A stretch of DNA of 64,000 bases from Actinomycetes bacterium (GCA_023404955.1 JAEXZY010000028.1:15335-79334), one strand, 5' to 3'. Positions 14,237 to 25,603 are shown, numbered from the stretch's first letter. Numbers and translations: made by a program. The notes: generated by a model from the sequence alone, not told the origin.

Positions 14237-15244
14237 ATGACGATCGGGCACGAGCGCTCGCTTCGTGGCGTGGTGGCGATCGGTGGATCGGCAGGTGGCG
14301 TGGAAGCGCTGTCGCAAGTGGCAGCCGGTCTTCCCGCCGACCTTCCGTTCGCCGTGCTGATGGCATTGCATCTGCCGGCCCAGGCCCCGAGCGTGCTGGC
14401 CGACATCATCGCCAGGCACACTTCGCTCACGGCCGTTACGGCCGCGGATGGCATGTCGATAGAACCCGGCAAGATCTACGTCGCGATTCCCGGCCGGCAT
14501 CTGCTGACCCGCGACCACCGCATCGTGCTCTCGGAGGGGCCGACCGAAAACGGCTACCGCCCCGCCATCAACGCGCTGTTCCGTTCTGTCGCAATCGCAT
14601 TCGGAACCCACGCCGTCGGTGTCCTGGTGTCGGGCGTGCTCGACGACGGGGTGCTCGGCCTGGCCGCCATCCGCTCCCGCGGCGGCATGACGATCTGCCA
14701 GGACCCCGATGAGGCGACGTTTCCGGCGATGCCGCGCAACGCGTTACGTGCCGGAGTGGTGGATCGCACCGCGCGCGCGGCGAGCATCGGCGCGCTGCTC
14801 GCAGAACTTCCCCTGCGTGATGTTCGCCCGTCAGAATTTCCATCGGACCCGGCGATCGAGTCCGAGAACCGCATCGCTATGTCGGATCGGTTCGAGGTCA
14901 GCTCGGCGAGCGAAACATTCGATCAGCCAGCCGGTTTCACCTGTCCGGACTGCCACGGCTCGCTCCAGATCGCGAGCCCGGATCATTTCCGCTGTCATGT
15001 CGGGCACGCCTGGACGGCCGAGGCGTTGCTCGGCGCGCAGAACCAGGAGATCGAAAGAGCACTCTGGATGGCGATCCAGTCGCTGGGAGAGAAAAGCAGG
15101 CTCGCGCATCAACTCGCAGGAAAAGCCACCTCTGCCGCCGTCAAGCAGCGTTACATTGATCTGGCCCGCGATACCGACACGGCGCTGGCCGTGCTGCGCG
15201 ACAGACTGTCGTGGGCACCGGAGGGGGTGCCACCAGCGGAATGA
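14237..15244 (+). CDS. Orphan CheB-type protein-glutamate methylesterase with C-terminal metal-ribbon domain
   Basis: A 335-residue protein. Residues 10-190 form a CheB methylesterase domain: AIGGSAGGVEAL with the catalytic Ser18, ALHLP with His45, and SGVLDDG with the catalytic Asp near 137. The receiver domain normally in front of CheB is absent. Residues 235-257 hold C-x2-C and a later C-x3-H (FTCPDCHG; RCHVGHAWT), a putative zinc ribbon, followed by a charged helix. The family removes methyl esters or amides from receptor glutamates, but mycobacteria lack flagella and no chemotaxis gene is present here, so the target is unknown. The stop overlaps the ATG of the STAS/HATPase gene. Start 14237 is chosen because the family begins just before the first strand. 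Confidence 0.8.
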   Translation: MTIGHERSLRGVVAIGGSAGGVEALSQVAAGLPADLPFAVLMALHLPAQAPSVLADIIARHTSLTAVTAADGMSIEPGKIYVAIPGRHLLTRDHRIVLSEGPTENGYRPAINALFRSVAIAFGTHAVGVLVSGVLDDGVLGLAAIRSRGGMTICQDPDEATFPAMPRNALRAGVVDRTARAASIGALLAELPLRDVRPSEFPSDPAIESENRIAMSDRFEVSSASETFDQPAGFTCPDCHGSLQIASPDHFRCHVGHAWTAEALLGAQNQEIERALWMAIQSLGEKSRLAHQLAGKATSAAVKQRYIDLARDTDTALAVLRDRLSWAPEGVPPAE

Positions 15245-15987
15245 TCGAGAGCTCGGTCCGTATCCGCGTGTCCCCGCGACCGGGATACGTGCTGGTGAGC
15301 ATGGCCGGGACACTCGACAGCTGGACCTACCGCGACGTCCGCGACAGTGTCATCAAGGCGGCACTGGACCAGCACGACGCTGTCGTGGTCGACGTGTGCG
15401 ATCTCGTTGTCCCGGCGATGAGCGCCTGGGCGGCCTTCACCAGCGCCCGGTGGCACGTCAGTGTCTGGCCCGACGTTCCGGTGATACTGATCTCCGCCGA
15501 CGAGGCGGCGCGGGCGAGCATCAACCGCAGCGGCGTCACCCGCTACGTGCCGCTGGTGGCCGACGAGACCGAGGCCGTCGCGGCGATCGGGGTCGGCGAC
15601 TTCCGGCGCCGCGCGCGGAAAGAGCTGAACACGTCCCCGACCAGCGTCGGCGCGGGCCGCCGGTTCGTCACCGAATGTCTGGTCGCATGGTCTCGAAACG
15701 ATGTGATCCTCACGGCGTCAGCTGTCGTCTCGGTGCTGGTCGAAAACGTCCTGATCCACACCCGCAGCCAACCCTCGGTGACGGTCGAGGCCGCAGGCGA
15801 CCACGTGACGATCGCGGTCAGCGATGACGATCCGCGCGCCGCCGTCCGCCACGAGTCGGCAGACAACAGCGCCCACACCGTCTCCGGCCTCGCCGTGGTC
15901 GCGGCCCTGACCAGGGCCTGGGGCTGCATCCCCACGGCGGGCGGGAAGACGGTGTGGGCGCTCATCGGGCCGGAGAACCGGCTCTAG
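15241..15987 (+). CDS. STAS domain + HATPase-like regulatory protein
   Basis: A 248-residue protein. Residues 5-110 fit a STAS (anti-sigma-factor antagonist) fold: a strand VRIRVSPRPGYVLVSMAGTLD, then VVVDVCDL, where the usual phospho-acceptor Ser/Thr after the strand is not obvious. Residues 120-248 resemble the anti-sigma/serine-kinase HATPase: VSVLVENVLIH as the N-box, AVSDDDPRA as the G1 equivalent, and SGLAVVAALTRAWG as the G2/ATP-lid region. Translationally coupled (ATGA) to the CheB-type gene, it probably forms a two-gene regulatory unit acting on a sigma-factor partner-switching pathway. The function is inferred. It ends 6 bp before the convergent katG stop. Confidence 0.72.
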   Translation: MIESSVRIRVSPRPGYVLVSMAGTLDSWTYRDVRDSVIKAALDQHDAVVVDVCDLVVPAMSAWAAFTSARWHVSVWPDVPVILISADEAARASINRSGVTRYVPLVADETEAVAAIGVGDFRRRARKELNTSPTSVGAGRRFVTECLVAWSRNDVILTASAVVSVLVENVLIHTRSQPSVTVEAAGDHVTIAVSDDDPRAAVRHESADNSAHTVSGLAVVAALTRAWGCIPTAGGKTVWALIGPENRL

Positions 15988-15993
15988 GGCTGC

Positions 15994-18237
15994 CTACCGC
16001 AGGTCGAACCGGTCGTTGTTCATCACCTTGACCCAGGCAGCGACGAAGTCCTCGACGAACTTGCCCTTGCTGTCGTCCTGAGCGTAGATCTCGGCGATGG
16101 CCCGCAGCACCGAGTTCGACCCGAACACGAGGTCGTTGGCGGTCGCTGTCCACCTGATGTCACCGGTGGCGCGATCGCGACCCTCGTAGACGTTCTCAGT
16201 GTTCACCGACGGCTTCCACTCCGTGCTCATGTCGAGCAGGTTGGTGAAGAAGTCGTTGGTCAGCGCGCCCGGGGTCTGGGTGAACACCCCGTGCTTGCTG
16301 CCGCCGTGGTTAGCGCCGATCACCCGCAGGCCGCCGACCAGCGCGGTCATCTCCGGCGCGGTGAGGTCGAGGAAGTACGCCTTGTCGACCAGCAGCTTCT
16401 CCACTGCGGTCTTCTCACCGGGCCGCACATAGTTGCGGAACCCGTCGGCGCGGGTCTCCAGCACCGCGAACGACTCCACGTCGGTCTGCTCCTGAGACGC
16501 GTCGGTACGGCCGGGCGCGAAGTGCACCTCGATCTCGAATCCTGCGTCCTTGGCGGCCTTTTCGACCGCAGCCGAACCCGCCAGCACGATCACGTCGGCC
16601 AGCGAGATCTTCTTGCCGCCGCCGGCGGAGGCGTTGAAGTCCTGCTGGATCTGCTCCAGCGCCGGCAGCACCTTGTCCAGCTCGGCGGGCTCGTTGACCT
16701 CCCAGTTGCGCTGGGGCTCCAGGCGCAGGCGCGCACCGTTGGCGCCGCCGCGCTTGTCGGTACCACGGAAGCTGGCCGCCGCGGCCCACGCCGTCTTGAC
16801 CAGCTGGGGCACCGACAGACCCGAGGACAGGATCGTGCTCTTCAACGACGCGATGTCCGACTCGTCGACCAGTTCATGGTCCACCGCGGGCACCGGGTCC
16901 TGCCACAGCTGCGGCTCGGCCACCCACGGGCCGAGGTAGCGGCTGACCGGCCCCATGTCGCGGTGCATCAGCTTGTACCACGCCTTGGCGAACGCCTCGT
17001 TCATCTCCTCCGGGTGGTCCAACCAGCGCCGGGTGATCTGACCGTAGATCGGGTCGACGCGCATCGAGACGTCGGTGACCAGCATGGTGGGCTTGCGCGG
17101 CGGGCCGCCGAACGGATCCGGGATGGTGGCCTCGGCGTCCTTGGCCTCGAACTGCCAGGCACCGGCCGGGCTCTTGGTCAGCTCCCACTCGTTGCCGTAG
17201 AGGATCTCGAGGTAGCCGTTGCTCCACTGCGTCGGGGTACCGGTCCACACGACCTCGAGCCCGCTGGTGACGGTGTCGTTGGCGTTGCCGGTGCCGAACG
17301 GGCACTTCCACCCCAGCCCCTGCTGCTCGATCGGGGCGCCCTCGGGTTCGGGACCGACGTTGACGTCAGCCGCCCCATGGGTCTTGCCGAGGGTGTGGCC
17401 GCCGACGATCAGCGCGGCGGTCTCCTCGTCGTTCATCGCCATCCGGCCGAACGTCTCGCGGATGTCGTGGGCGGCGGCCAGCGGATCCGGCTTGCCTTCC
17501 GGCCCTTCGGGATTGACGTAGATCAGACCCATCGTGGTGGCGCCGAACGGCTCAGCGAGCTCGCGGTCGCTGTCGTTGGTCCCGCCGTAGCGCTTGTCGG
17601 TGCCCAGCCAGGTGTCCTCCTGGCCCCACAGCATCTCCTCGGGCTCGAAGATGTCCTCACGGCCGAACGCGAAGCCGAAGGTCTCGAAACCGGCCGATTC
17701 GAGCGCGGCGTTACCGGCGTAGGCGATCAGGTCGGCCCAAGAGATCTTGTTGCCGTACTTGCGCTTGATCGGCCACAGCAGACGACGCGCCTTGTCCAGG
17801 TTGGCGTTGTCGGGCCAGCTGTTCAGCGGGGCGAACCGCTGCGCGCCCTGACCGGCGCCACCCCGCCCGTCGAAGATGCGGTAGGTGCCTGCGGCGTGCC
17901 AGCTCATGCGGATGAACAGACCGGCGTAGCTGCCGTAATCGGCGGGCCACCAGTCCACCGAGGTGGTGACCACGTCACGCACATCGCGCTTGAATGCCTC
18001 GACGTCGAGCTTGGCGAACTCGGTCGCGTAGTCGAAATCCTCGCCGAGCGGGTTGCCCTTCTCGTTCTGCTTGTGCAGAACCGACACGTCGACCTGCTCG
18101 GGCCACCAGTCCTTGTTCGTCAGCGGCGCATGGACTTTCGGCTCGGGCGAATCGACGATCGGGTTTTCGCTCTCGCTGTGGCTGTGGGTCTTGGTGTCTG
18201 AATGCGGCGGGCGGGCATCGGACGTATCAGAGGACAC
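15994..18237 (-). CDS. katG: Catalase-peroxidase KatG
   Basis: A 747-residue bifunctional haem catalase-peroxidase. It breaks down H2O2 and peroxides and is the enzyme that activates isoniazid in mycobacteria. The distal triad is Arg110, Trp113 and His114 in RMSWHAAGTYR. The Tyr of YVNPEGPEG (near 235) and Met of FGRMAMND (near 261) complete the Met-Tyr-Trp adduct, and the proximal His lies in GGHTLGKTHG (near 276). The C-terminal half is the degenerate duplicated domain. A His/Ser-rich N-terminal tail (about residues 10-25) is longer than in M. tuberculosis. The GTG start at 18237 has AAAGGGA upstream. It lies 33 bp downstream of furA and is probably cotranscribed and repressed by FurA. Confidence 0.97.
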   Translation of the reverse strand: MSSDTSDARPPHSDTKTHSHSESENPIVDSPEPKVHAPLTNKDWWPEQVDVSVLHKQNEKGNPLGEDFDYATEFAKLDVEAFKRDVRDVVTTSVDWWPADYGSYAGLFIRMSWHAAGTYRIFDGRGGAGQGAQRFAPLNSWPDNANLDKARRLLWPIKRKYGNKISWADLIAYAGNAALESAGFETFGFAFGREDIFEPEEMLWGQEDTWLGTDKRYGGTNDSDRELAEPFGATTMGLIYVNPEGPEGKPDPLAAAHDIRETFGRMAMNDEETAALIVGGHTLGKTHGAADVNVGPEPEGAPIEQQGLGWKCPFGTGNANDTVTSGLEVVWTGTPTQWSNGYLEILYGNEWELTKSPAGAWQFEAKDAEATIPDPFGGPPRKPTMLVTDVSMRVDPIYGQITRRWLDHPEEMNEAFAKAWYKLMHRDMGPVSRYLGPWVAEPQLWQDPVPAVDHELVDESDIASLKSTILSSGLSVPQLVKTAWAAAASFRGTDKRGGANGARLRLEPQRNWEVNEPAELDKVLPALEQIQQDFNASAGGGKKISLADVIVLAGSAAVEKAAKDAGFEIEVHFAPGRTDASQEQTDVESFAVLETRADGFRNYVRPGEKTAVEKLLVDKAYFLDLTAPEMTALVGGLRVIGANHGGSKHGVFTQTPGALTNDFFTNLLDMSTEWKPSVNTENVYEGRDRATGDIRWTATANDLVFGSNSVLRAIAEIYAQDDSKGKFVEDFVAAWVKVMNNDRFDLR

Positions 18238-18270
18238 AACATTCCCTTTCGGTGGTGGATGACGAGCTGA

Positions 18271-18708
18271 TCACGGATGTGATCGGGGCTGCACGGTGCA
18301 GTCGGGGCACAGGCCCCAGAAGATGACTTCGGCTTCGTCGACGTCGAAGCCGAGATCGTCCGACGCGGTCAGACACGGCGCCTCACCCACGGCGCAATCC
18401 ACGTCGGCCACCACACCGCACGACCGGCACACGATGTGGTGGTGGTTGTCGCCCACGCGGGCTTCGTAACGGGCGAGATGACCGGCCGGCTGGATGCGTC
18501 GCACCAGACCGGTGGCGGTGAGCGCGTTGAGTGCGTCGTACACGGTCTGGCGGGAGATGTCGGGCTGGCGATCGCGGGCCGCGGCGATGATGTCTTCGGT
18601 ATCGGCGTGCGGGTGGTGCTCGACCGCGTGCATGACCGCCATACGTGGACGGGTGACCCGTAGTCCCGCTGACTTCAGCGCGTCTGCGTATTCGGGTTCG
18701 CCGGTCAT
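18271..18708 (-). CDS. furA: Fur-family repressor FurA
   Basis: A 145-residue Fur-family metalloregulator. The N-terminal winged helix is LKSAGLRVTRPRMAVMHAVEHHPHADTEDII with the recognition region ISRQTVYDALNAL. The dimerisation domain has the HHH-x2-C-x2-C metal site (NHHHIVCRSCG) and a C-terminal C-x2-C (GLCPDC) that forms the structural zinc site. In mycobacteria FurA represses its own gene and katG, with release on oxidative stress. The order furA-katG with a 33-bp gap is the standard arrangement. The length matches family members. Confidence 0.95.
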   Translation of the reverse strand: MTGEPEYADALKSAGLRVTRPRMAVMHAVEHHPHADTEDIIAAARDRQPDISRQTVYDALNALTATGLVRRIQPAGHLARYEARVGDNHHHIVCRSCGVVADVDCAVGEAPCLTASDDLGFDVDEAEVIFWGLCPDCTVQPRSHP

Positions 18709-18726
18709 CCTCTCGATCTTGGCCCG

Positions 18727-18744
18727 TTTTCTGGATCAGATCAA
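18727..18744 (-). promoter_or_regulatory. Putative furA promoter/operator element
   Basis: On the minus strand, TTGATCTGATCCAGAAAA lies about 18 bp before the furA ATG. It resembles the conserved AT-rich segment upstream of mycobacterial furA genes where FurA binds its own promoter. It overlaps the last codons of the upstream acyltransferase gene. The assignment rests on remembered similarity only. Confidence 0.45.
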
Positions 18745-20063
18745 GATTCTGGCGAAACTTTTTCCCTGAAGTTTCCCGGCACGTCGCTGGGTGGCTGGTC
18801 AGCCACCACAGAGCCGGCGCGGCCGGCACTGACCCGGGCCGCGAACGCCGCGGCCACGAACACCGCCAACGCCAGCCACCCCGAGCCGGTGAGTCCCAGT
18901 TTGGCGGTGAACACGAGTGCAACGCCTGCCGTACACACCAGCGCGCCGGTGACGGTCGCGCGACCGCCGCGGGCCCCGGCCGGTCGGTCCCACCACGGCA
19001 GCGGGCGGTGCTCAAGCGGGGACAGCACCAGGAAGAACACGCTCATCACGACGGCGAACACCACGGCGCGCAGCGCCAGCAGACCGAGGAAGCCAGGCGC
19101 GTGCACATCGTAGGCGTCGAGGCCGACGGCGTGCAGCGCGAAGGCAGCCACCGCGATCGCCGGAATATGCCACAGATAAAGGGTCATCGCTCCGCGGTTG
19201 CCGGTGCTGACCACCCGCCACACCCGCGGCCGGTGCGCCCACCGCTGCAGCACGCCGGCGCCGAGCACGAACGCGCACGACATCCATGTGCAGTGCAGCG
19301 CGAGCAGCAGCGTGGGCGGCGCCACGTTGGACACGTGCTCGGCGCCGGTCACCACCAGCGACACGTCGTAGGGACCCGCCGCGGCGAGGCTTAGTTGGGC
19401 GGCGAAGGCTCCGATGCCGACCCCGGCCGCCCACCGTGCGCTGGTCAACCCGCGGGCGTAGCCGACGCCGATCACCACCGGAATGAGCCAGACGACGACG
19501 AAGTTGGTGACGCCGGCGGAGGGCGTGTCCAGAGCGAATCGGGCGGCGTCACCGAGCGCGGCGGCCACGAGCAGACCGGCGAGGACGGCGGTGACCGCGC
19601 GCGGGCGGCTCATGCGGACCAGCGCGGGTACGAAGGCGAGCGTCACCAAATACACGCCGAGGAACCACAGCAGCGCGACGCTTTCGCGGCCCAGCCGGGC
19701 AGCGGAGTCGGCGCCGAGCGTGAGTCGGACGGCCAGCAAGCCCACCGACCACACCGCCAGGTAGAAGAACACCGGCCGGCACAGCCGCTGCGCTCGAGTG
19801 AAAAGCCATGTCCCCCAGGGACTTCCGTCGCGGTATCCATAGCTGCCCGCGGCACCGCCGGCGAGGAAGAACAGCGGCATCACCTGCACGATCCACGTGA
19901 CGGGCGCGATCGCCGGCAGGGCGCCGATCAGGTTGGCCACCCGCAGCCCGCGCGCGTCGATGGTCGCGAGCAGCAGCGCACAGTGTCCGAACATCACCAC
20001 GACGAGAGCGGCGAGTCGGGCGACGTCGACCGCGCGGTCGCGCACGGGGGTCGTAACGGTCAT
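18741..20063 (-). CDS. Acyltransferase-3 family membrane protein
   Basis: A 440-residue integral membrane protein with about ten to eleven hydrophobic segments. It opens with DRAVDVARLAALVVVMFGHC, containing the conserved His early in the first helix as in acyltransferase-3 (OafA/WecH-type) proteins. The loop FFLAGGAAGSYGYRDGSPWGTW and helix-end ARQ/R motifs follow, and LYLWHIPAIAVAAF is near position 300. The family moves acetyl or other acyl groups onto membrane or exported sugars and lipids. A role in acylating surface glycans would fit the upstream cluster, but the gene is 4.6 kb away behind katG-furA and may be unrelated. The stop lies 32 bp before the furA start. Confidence 0.72.
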   Translation of the reverse strand: MTVTTPVRDRAVDVARLAALVVVMFGHCALLLATIDARGLRVANLIGALPAIAPVTWIVQVMPLFFLAGGAAGSYGYRDGSPWGTWLFTRAQRLCRPVFFYLAVWSVGLLAVRLTLGADSAARLGRESVALLWFLGVYLVTLAFVPALVRMSRPRAVTAVLAGLLVAAALGDAARFALDTPSAGVTNFVVVWLIPVVIGVGYARGLTSARWAAGVGIGAFAAQLSLAAAGPYDVSLVVTGAEHVSNVAPPTLLLALHCTWMSCAFVLGAGVLQRWAHRPRVWRVVSTGNRGAMTLYLWHIPAIAVAAFALHAVGLDAYDVHAPGFLGLLALRAVVFAVVMSVFFLVLSPLEHRPLPWWDRPAGARGGRATVTGALVCTAGVALVFTAKLGLTGSGWLALAVFVAAAFAARVSAGRAGSVVADQPPSDVPGNFREKVSPES

Positions 20064-20126
20064 GACGCCAGCATGCCCCGGGACGGGATCGAGCGGATGA
20101 GTACTTCTACCCCTCCGCGTTCACCG

Positions 20127-21203
20127 TCAGGGCAGTGCTTCGAGGAACGCGCTCAGGGGACCACCGGATGTCGGCTGCGCAGGCGCGCTCGGTGTGGCGG
20201 CGTTCGTCTGCGCTGACTGCACCGGCGCCGGGGCGACGACCGCCTGTACCGGTCCGGCGGCCAACTCCGACCCGGTGAGGTGCGGTTCGCCGATCATCGT
20301 GCTGATCGTCTGCGGATCGCTGGGAGTGATGCCGACGGCCGCGATACTCGCGGTGCCGGGCTGTTGGGACTCCTGCACGGTCCCCACCGGTGAGGTGACG
20401 GGCACCGCGAGGGGCAACGCCCCCGTCTGCGCTGCGGTGCCGGTCGGCTGGACCGTATCCTCAGTGGCCGCCACGGCGGTCGCCGCCGGAGTCGATGCGC
20501 TCACCGGGGCTTCCTGCGCCGGGGCCAGCTCGTCCGGGGCCGAGAACGCCTGAGCCGATTCCACCGGAGTGAAGGTCTCGGGAGCTGCCGCGGGCGCCGG
20601 GGCGACGACGGGGGCAGGAGCCGGCGCGGCGGCGGGGCTGGGCGCAGCCGGCGGCGCTGCAGCGGGTGCCGGAGCCGGCGCCGCCGCCTCCGTCACAGGC
20701 GTGCTGGCGGTGAATCCACCGGTGAGCGCGTAGATCCCGACACCGGCGACGGCGATCACCCCGGCGGCCGCCGAGACCGGCAACGGCACCCGGGACACCA
20801 GGCGTGACAGCACGTTGCGGTGCTCGTCACCGTGCAGATCGGCGCGCGCCGCACCGTAGGCGAGCACCAGGTGCGGGGCGATGTGGCGGGCCGTGCGGTT
20901 GCGCCCCTCCCGGGCCGCTTCCGGCGTCACCGTCTCGACCGTGTCGAATCCGAACAGGCGCAGCTTGGTCCGCAGCCGGATGCCGTGCGCCCGGGCATCG
21001 TCGCTCCACGTGAGGCGCACCCCGTCAATGTCGCGCTGGCTTTGCAGGGCGAACGCCTGAACGCTGCGCGCCGTGGCACGGGCAATCTCGTTCGCCGAAT
21101 CGAGGGTCACCACCTCGTCGGCCAGGATGGTGCCGTCCTTGATGTCGACCAGCGCCCACACCGCACTCTTGGCGGTCAGCGAAAGACCCATAACCACACG
21201 CAT
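20127..21203 (-). CDS. DUF7159 family membrane-anchored Pro/Ala-rich protein
   Basis: A 358-residue mycobacterial protein. Residues 1-about 125 form a compact domain (MGLSLTAKSAVWALVDIKDGTILADEV; ARSVQAFALQSQRDIDGVRLTW; PHLVLAYGAARAD). A hydrophobic segment follows at about 145-165 (LPVSAAAGVIAVAGVGIYALTG). The remaining 190 residues are low complexity, rich in Ala, Pro, Thr and Val (APAPAAAP-type repeats), which would lie outside the membrane. The N-terminal fold recalls an actin/ASKHA-like DUF7159 domain, but no catalytic residue can be named. An AGGGG ribosome site precedes the ATG at 21203. The function is unknown; similar proteins are frequent in mycobacterial genomes. Confidence 0.7.
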   Translation of the reverse strand: MRVVMGLSLTAKSAVWALVDIKDGTILADEVVTLDSANEIARATARSVQAFALQSQRDIDGVRLTWSDDARAHGIRLRTKLRLFGFDTVETVTPEAAREGRNRTARHIAPHLVLAYGAARADLHGDEHRNVLSRLVSRVPLPVSAAAGVIAVAGVGIYALTGGFTASTPVTEAAAPAPAPAAAPPAAPSPAAAPAPAPVVAPAPAAAPETFTPVESAQAFSAPDELAPAQEAPVSASTPAATAVAATEDTVQPTGTAAQTGALPLAVPVTSPVGTVQESQQPGTASIAAVGITPSDPQTISTMIGEPHLTGSELAAGPVQAVVAPAPVQSAQTNAATPSAPAQPTSGGPLSAFLEALP

Positions 21204-21356
21204 AGCTACCCCTGACGACGGCCGGTGATGGCCCTATATCGGCGTATCCGTGTGGGATGTTACGCACACCACACCGAAATGTCGCCGAACGTGGCGAAAC
21301 CGCAACAACCGGCTGCGGCGAATCGTCGGGTTTAGCTGAGCAGCAGCTGGGTCGGC
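21204..21356. other. Intergenic region between DUF7159 gene and icd2
   Basis: A 153-bp gap between two minus-strand genes. It should hold the promoter of the DUF7159 gene. A TATAGG-like hexamer occurs about 30 bp before its start, but there is no clear -35 partner. I see no strong terminator hairpin for icd2. Confidence 0.35.
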
Positions 21357-23594
<2,238 letters not shown>

Positions 23595-23723
23595 GTGGTG
23601 GCCTCCCGGCGTTGAGGTGCGGTCAGTGAACTGTCAGATTCGGGGCGGTTCAACCCTACCGAACCGGGGTGCTCCCCGGTCCGGTCACATCCTCGGTTGA
23701 CCGGGCGCGGCCGCGGGCGTGGA

Positions 23724-24062
23724 ATGGCAGTTGTGCAGAAGGTGTCGATCCAAGCGCTGGCCCGGCAACAGCTCGAGCGGGCGGCGTCGAGCGGCCGCAA
23801 CGCCGCCGACACGGTGGTGGGCGGTCACGAGCGGATCCTGCGACAGACCGTGGTGGGGATGACGGCGGGATCGGAGATGAGCGAGCACGCCAATCCCGGG
23901 GAGGCCACGATCTACGTGCTCATCGGAGCGGTGCGTCTCGTCGTGGGTGACGATCAATGGGATGGCCGGACCGGGGATCTGCTGCTGATTCCTGACGCGC
24001 GTCACTCGCTGCTCGCGCTGGAGGACGCGGCGATTCTGCTGACGGTGGCCAAGCGGCCCTGA
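23724..24062 (+). CDS. Cupin-domain protein
   Basis: A 112-residue single-cupin protein: HANPGEATIYVLIGAVRLVVGDDQWDGRTGDLLLIPDARHSLLALEDAAIL. The first motif has His and Glu in spacing similar to cupin motif 1 and the second has PDARHSLLAL, so a metal site is possible. The N-terminal 25 residues (SIQALARQQLERAASSGRN) are helical. Its substrate is unknown; such proteins often act as small metal-dependent sensors or isomerases. It is divergent from icd2, with 129 bp between them, and ends 3 bp before the convergent permease stop. The ATG at 23724 is preferred over an upstream ATG at 23697 that would add an Arg/Gly tail. Confidence 0.7.
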   Translation: MAVVQKVSIQALARQQLERAASSGRNAADTVVGGHERILRQTVVGMTAGSEMSEHANPGEATIYVLIGAVRLVVGDDQWDGRTGDLLLIPDARHSLLALEDAAILLTVAKRP

Positions 24063-24065
24063 CCC

Positions 24066-25466
24066 TCAGCTACTGGGGACCGACTCGTCGGCCGCGGCAC
24101 CGTGGCGGCGGTGCACGAACACCCCGAGCGCGACGATGACGACGGCCGAGATCACCGAGAGTGCGATCGCCTGCTGCTGGTTGGGATCGAAGGCCATCAG
24201 CACCAGCACCGCGATGATCAAGCCGATGACCACCACGGTCAGATACGGGAACAGCCACATCCGCACCGGCGGGCGTTCGCCGGCGGCCCGCATCTTGCGG
24301 CCGAGGACGAACTGACTGATCGCGATCACCAGGTACACGAAGAGCGCGACGCCGCCGCTGGTGGCCAGCAGGTAGCCGAAGATCTTCTCCGGCAGAAGAT
24401 AGTTGCCGATGACGGCCAGGAAGCCGACCGCCGTCGAGAGCAGGACCGCGACCCAGGGTGCCCCATTGCTGGCGATCTTGCGCACAGCCCGCGGGGCGTC
24501 GCGACGGTCGCTGAGCGAGAACAGCATTCGTGAGGCGGTGTAGAGCGCGGAGTTCAGGCACGACGCCACCGCAGTCAGGATGACGATGTCCATGATGAGC
24601 TTCGAGCCGGGAATGCCGATCGCCTGCAGCGTCGACTGATACGACCCGTCGGGCAGTTCGTTGTAGGGCATCAGCGAGACGATGATGAAGATCGAGCCGA
24701 TGTAGAACAGCGAGATCCGCCAGATGACCGTGCGCACCGCCTTGGTGATCCCGTGTTCGGGATCGGGCGATTCGGCGGCGGCGATCGTGACGATCTCGGT
24801 GCCCATGAACGAGAACATCGTGATCAGCATGCCGGCGATGACGGCGCCGAACCCGTTGGGCAGGAAACCGTCGGGTTGCCACAGGTGGTCGATGCCGCTG
24901 ACCTGTGAGTCGGGGATGAGGCCGAAGATCGCGGCCACGCCGACGCCGATGAACGCGATGATCGCGACGACCTTGATCAGCGCGAACCAGAATTCGAACT
25001 CGCCGTAGTTGCCGACGCTCGCGAGATTGGTGATGGTCAGCAGGAGCGTGACGGCCAGCGCCCAGATCCACTGTGCGCCACCGATGAGACCGGTCAGGAT
25101 GTCGGCGGCGGCGGTGGCCTCGACGGGGATGACCAGTACCCAGAACCACCAGTAGAGCCATCCGATGGAGAAGCCGGCCCAGCCGCCGAGCGCGCGGTCG
25201 GCGTAGACGGAGAACGAGCCCGTGTCCGGGTTTGCCGTCGCCATCTCCCCCAGCATGCGCATGACCAGGACCACCAGGGTGCCGGCCATGATGTAGGAGA
25301 GAATGACCGCGGGGCCCGCCTCGGCGATCGCGTTCTTGGAACCGACGAACAGACCGGCGCCGATGATCCCGGCGATGGAGATCATCGTGATGTGCCGGGG
25401 TTTCAGGCTGGTCCCCAGCTTCCGCTCGGTACCGGCCTGCCCGGAATCTGTCCTGACTTCGCTCAT
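24066..25466 (-). CDS. Amino-acid permease (APC family, GabP/AnsP type)
   Basis: A 466-residue transporter with twelve predicted hydrophobic segments. The N-terminal signature LKPRHITMISIAGIIGAGLFVGSKNAI is that of the amino-acid/polyamine/organocation AAT subfamily. The GEMATANPDTGSFSVYADRALGGWAGF segment, the SFMGTEIVTIAAAESPDPEHGITKAV loop and a late PYLTVVVIGLIIAVLVLM segment are also typical of GABA or asparagine permeases. It probably imports an amino acid by proton symport; the substrate is not resolved (GABA most likely by motif similarity). The start ATG at 25466 is preceded by GGAGGAAAGG. It is convergent with the cupin gene and has no obvious partner. Confidence 0.86.
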   Translation of the reverse strand: MSEVRTDSGQAGTERKLGTSLKPRHITMISIAGIIGAGLFVGSKNAIAEAGPAVILSYIMAGTLVVLVMRMLGEMATANPDTGSFSVYADRALGGWAGFSIGWLYWWFWVLVIPVEATAAADILTGLIGGAQWIWALAVTLLLTITNLASVGNYGEFEFWFALIKVVAIIAFIGVGVAAIFGLIPDSQVSGIDHLWQPDGFLPNGFGAVIAGMLITMFSFMGTEIVTIAAAESPDPEHGITKAVRTVIWRISLFYIGSIFIIVSLMPYNELPDGSYQSTLQAIGIPGSKLIMDIVILTAVASCLNSALYTASRMLFSLSDRRDAPRAVRKIASNGAPWVAVLLSTAVGFLAVIGNYLLPEKIFGYLLATSGGVALFVYLVIAISQFVLGRKMRAAGERPPVRMWLFPYLTVVVIGLIIAVLVLMAFDPNQQQAIALSVISAVVIVALGVFVHRRHGAAADESVPSS

Positions 25467-25590
25467 CGAGCTCGCCTTTCCTCCGGGCCGCGCGCGACCC
25501 GCCCCACGAACAGGAACACAGCGTGCCCAACGTGACGCTTCTTCAAACGCGCCGTGCGCCAACATTGCCCGCGGCGGTGGCGCGCGGCGT

Positions 25591-25596
25591 TACAGT
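25591..25596 (+). promoter_or_regulatory. -10 element for a leaderless transcript
   Basis: TACAGT (TANNNT type) lies seven bases before the GTG at 25604. Mycobacterial RNA polymerase usually starts six to seven bases after such a hexamer, so the transcript would begin at the start codon. No Shine-Dalgarno is present, in line with leaderless translation. Confidence 0.55.
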
Positions 25597-25603
25597 GCAC
25601 CTC

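Noticed and set aside
16291..18201. A 636-codon plus-strand open frame antisense to katG
   Set aside because: KatG on the opposite strand has full catalytic motifs; the antisense frame has no family features.
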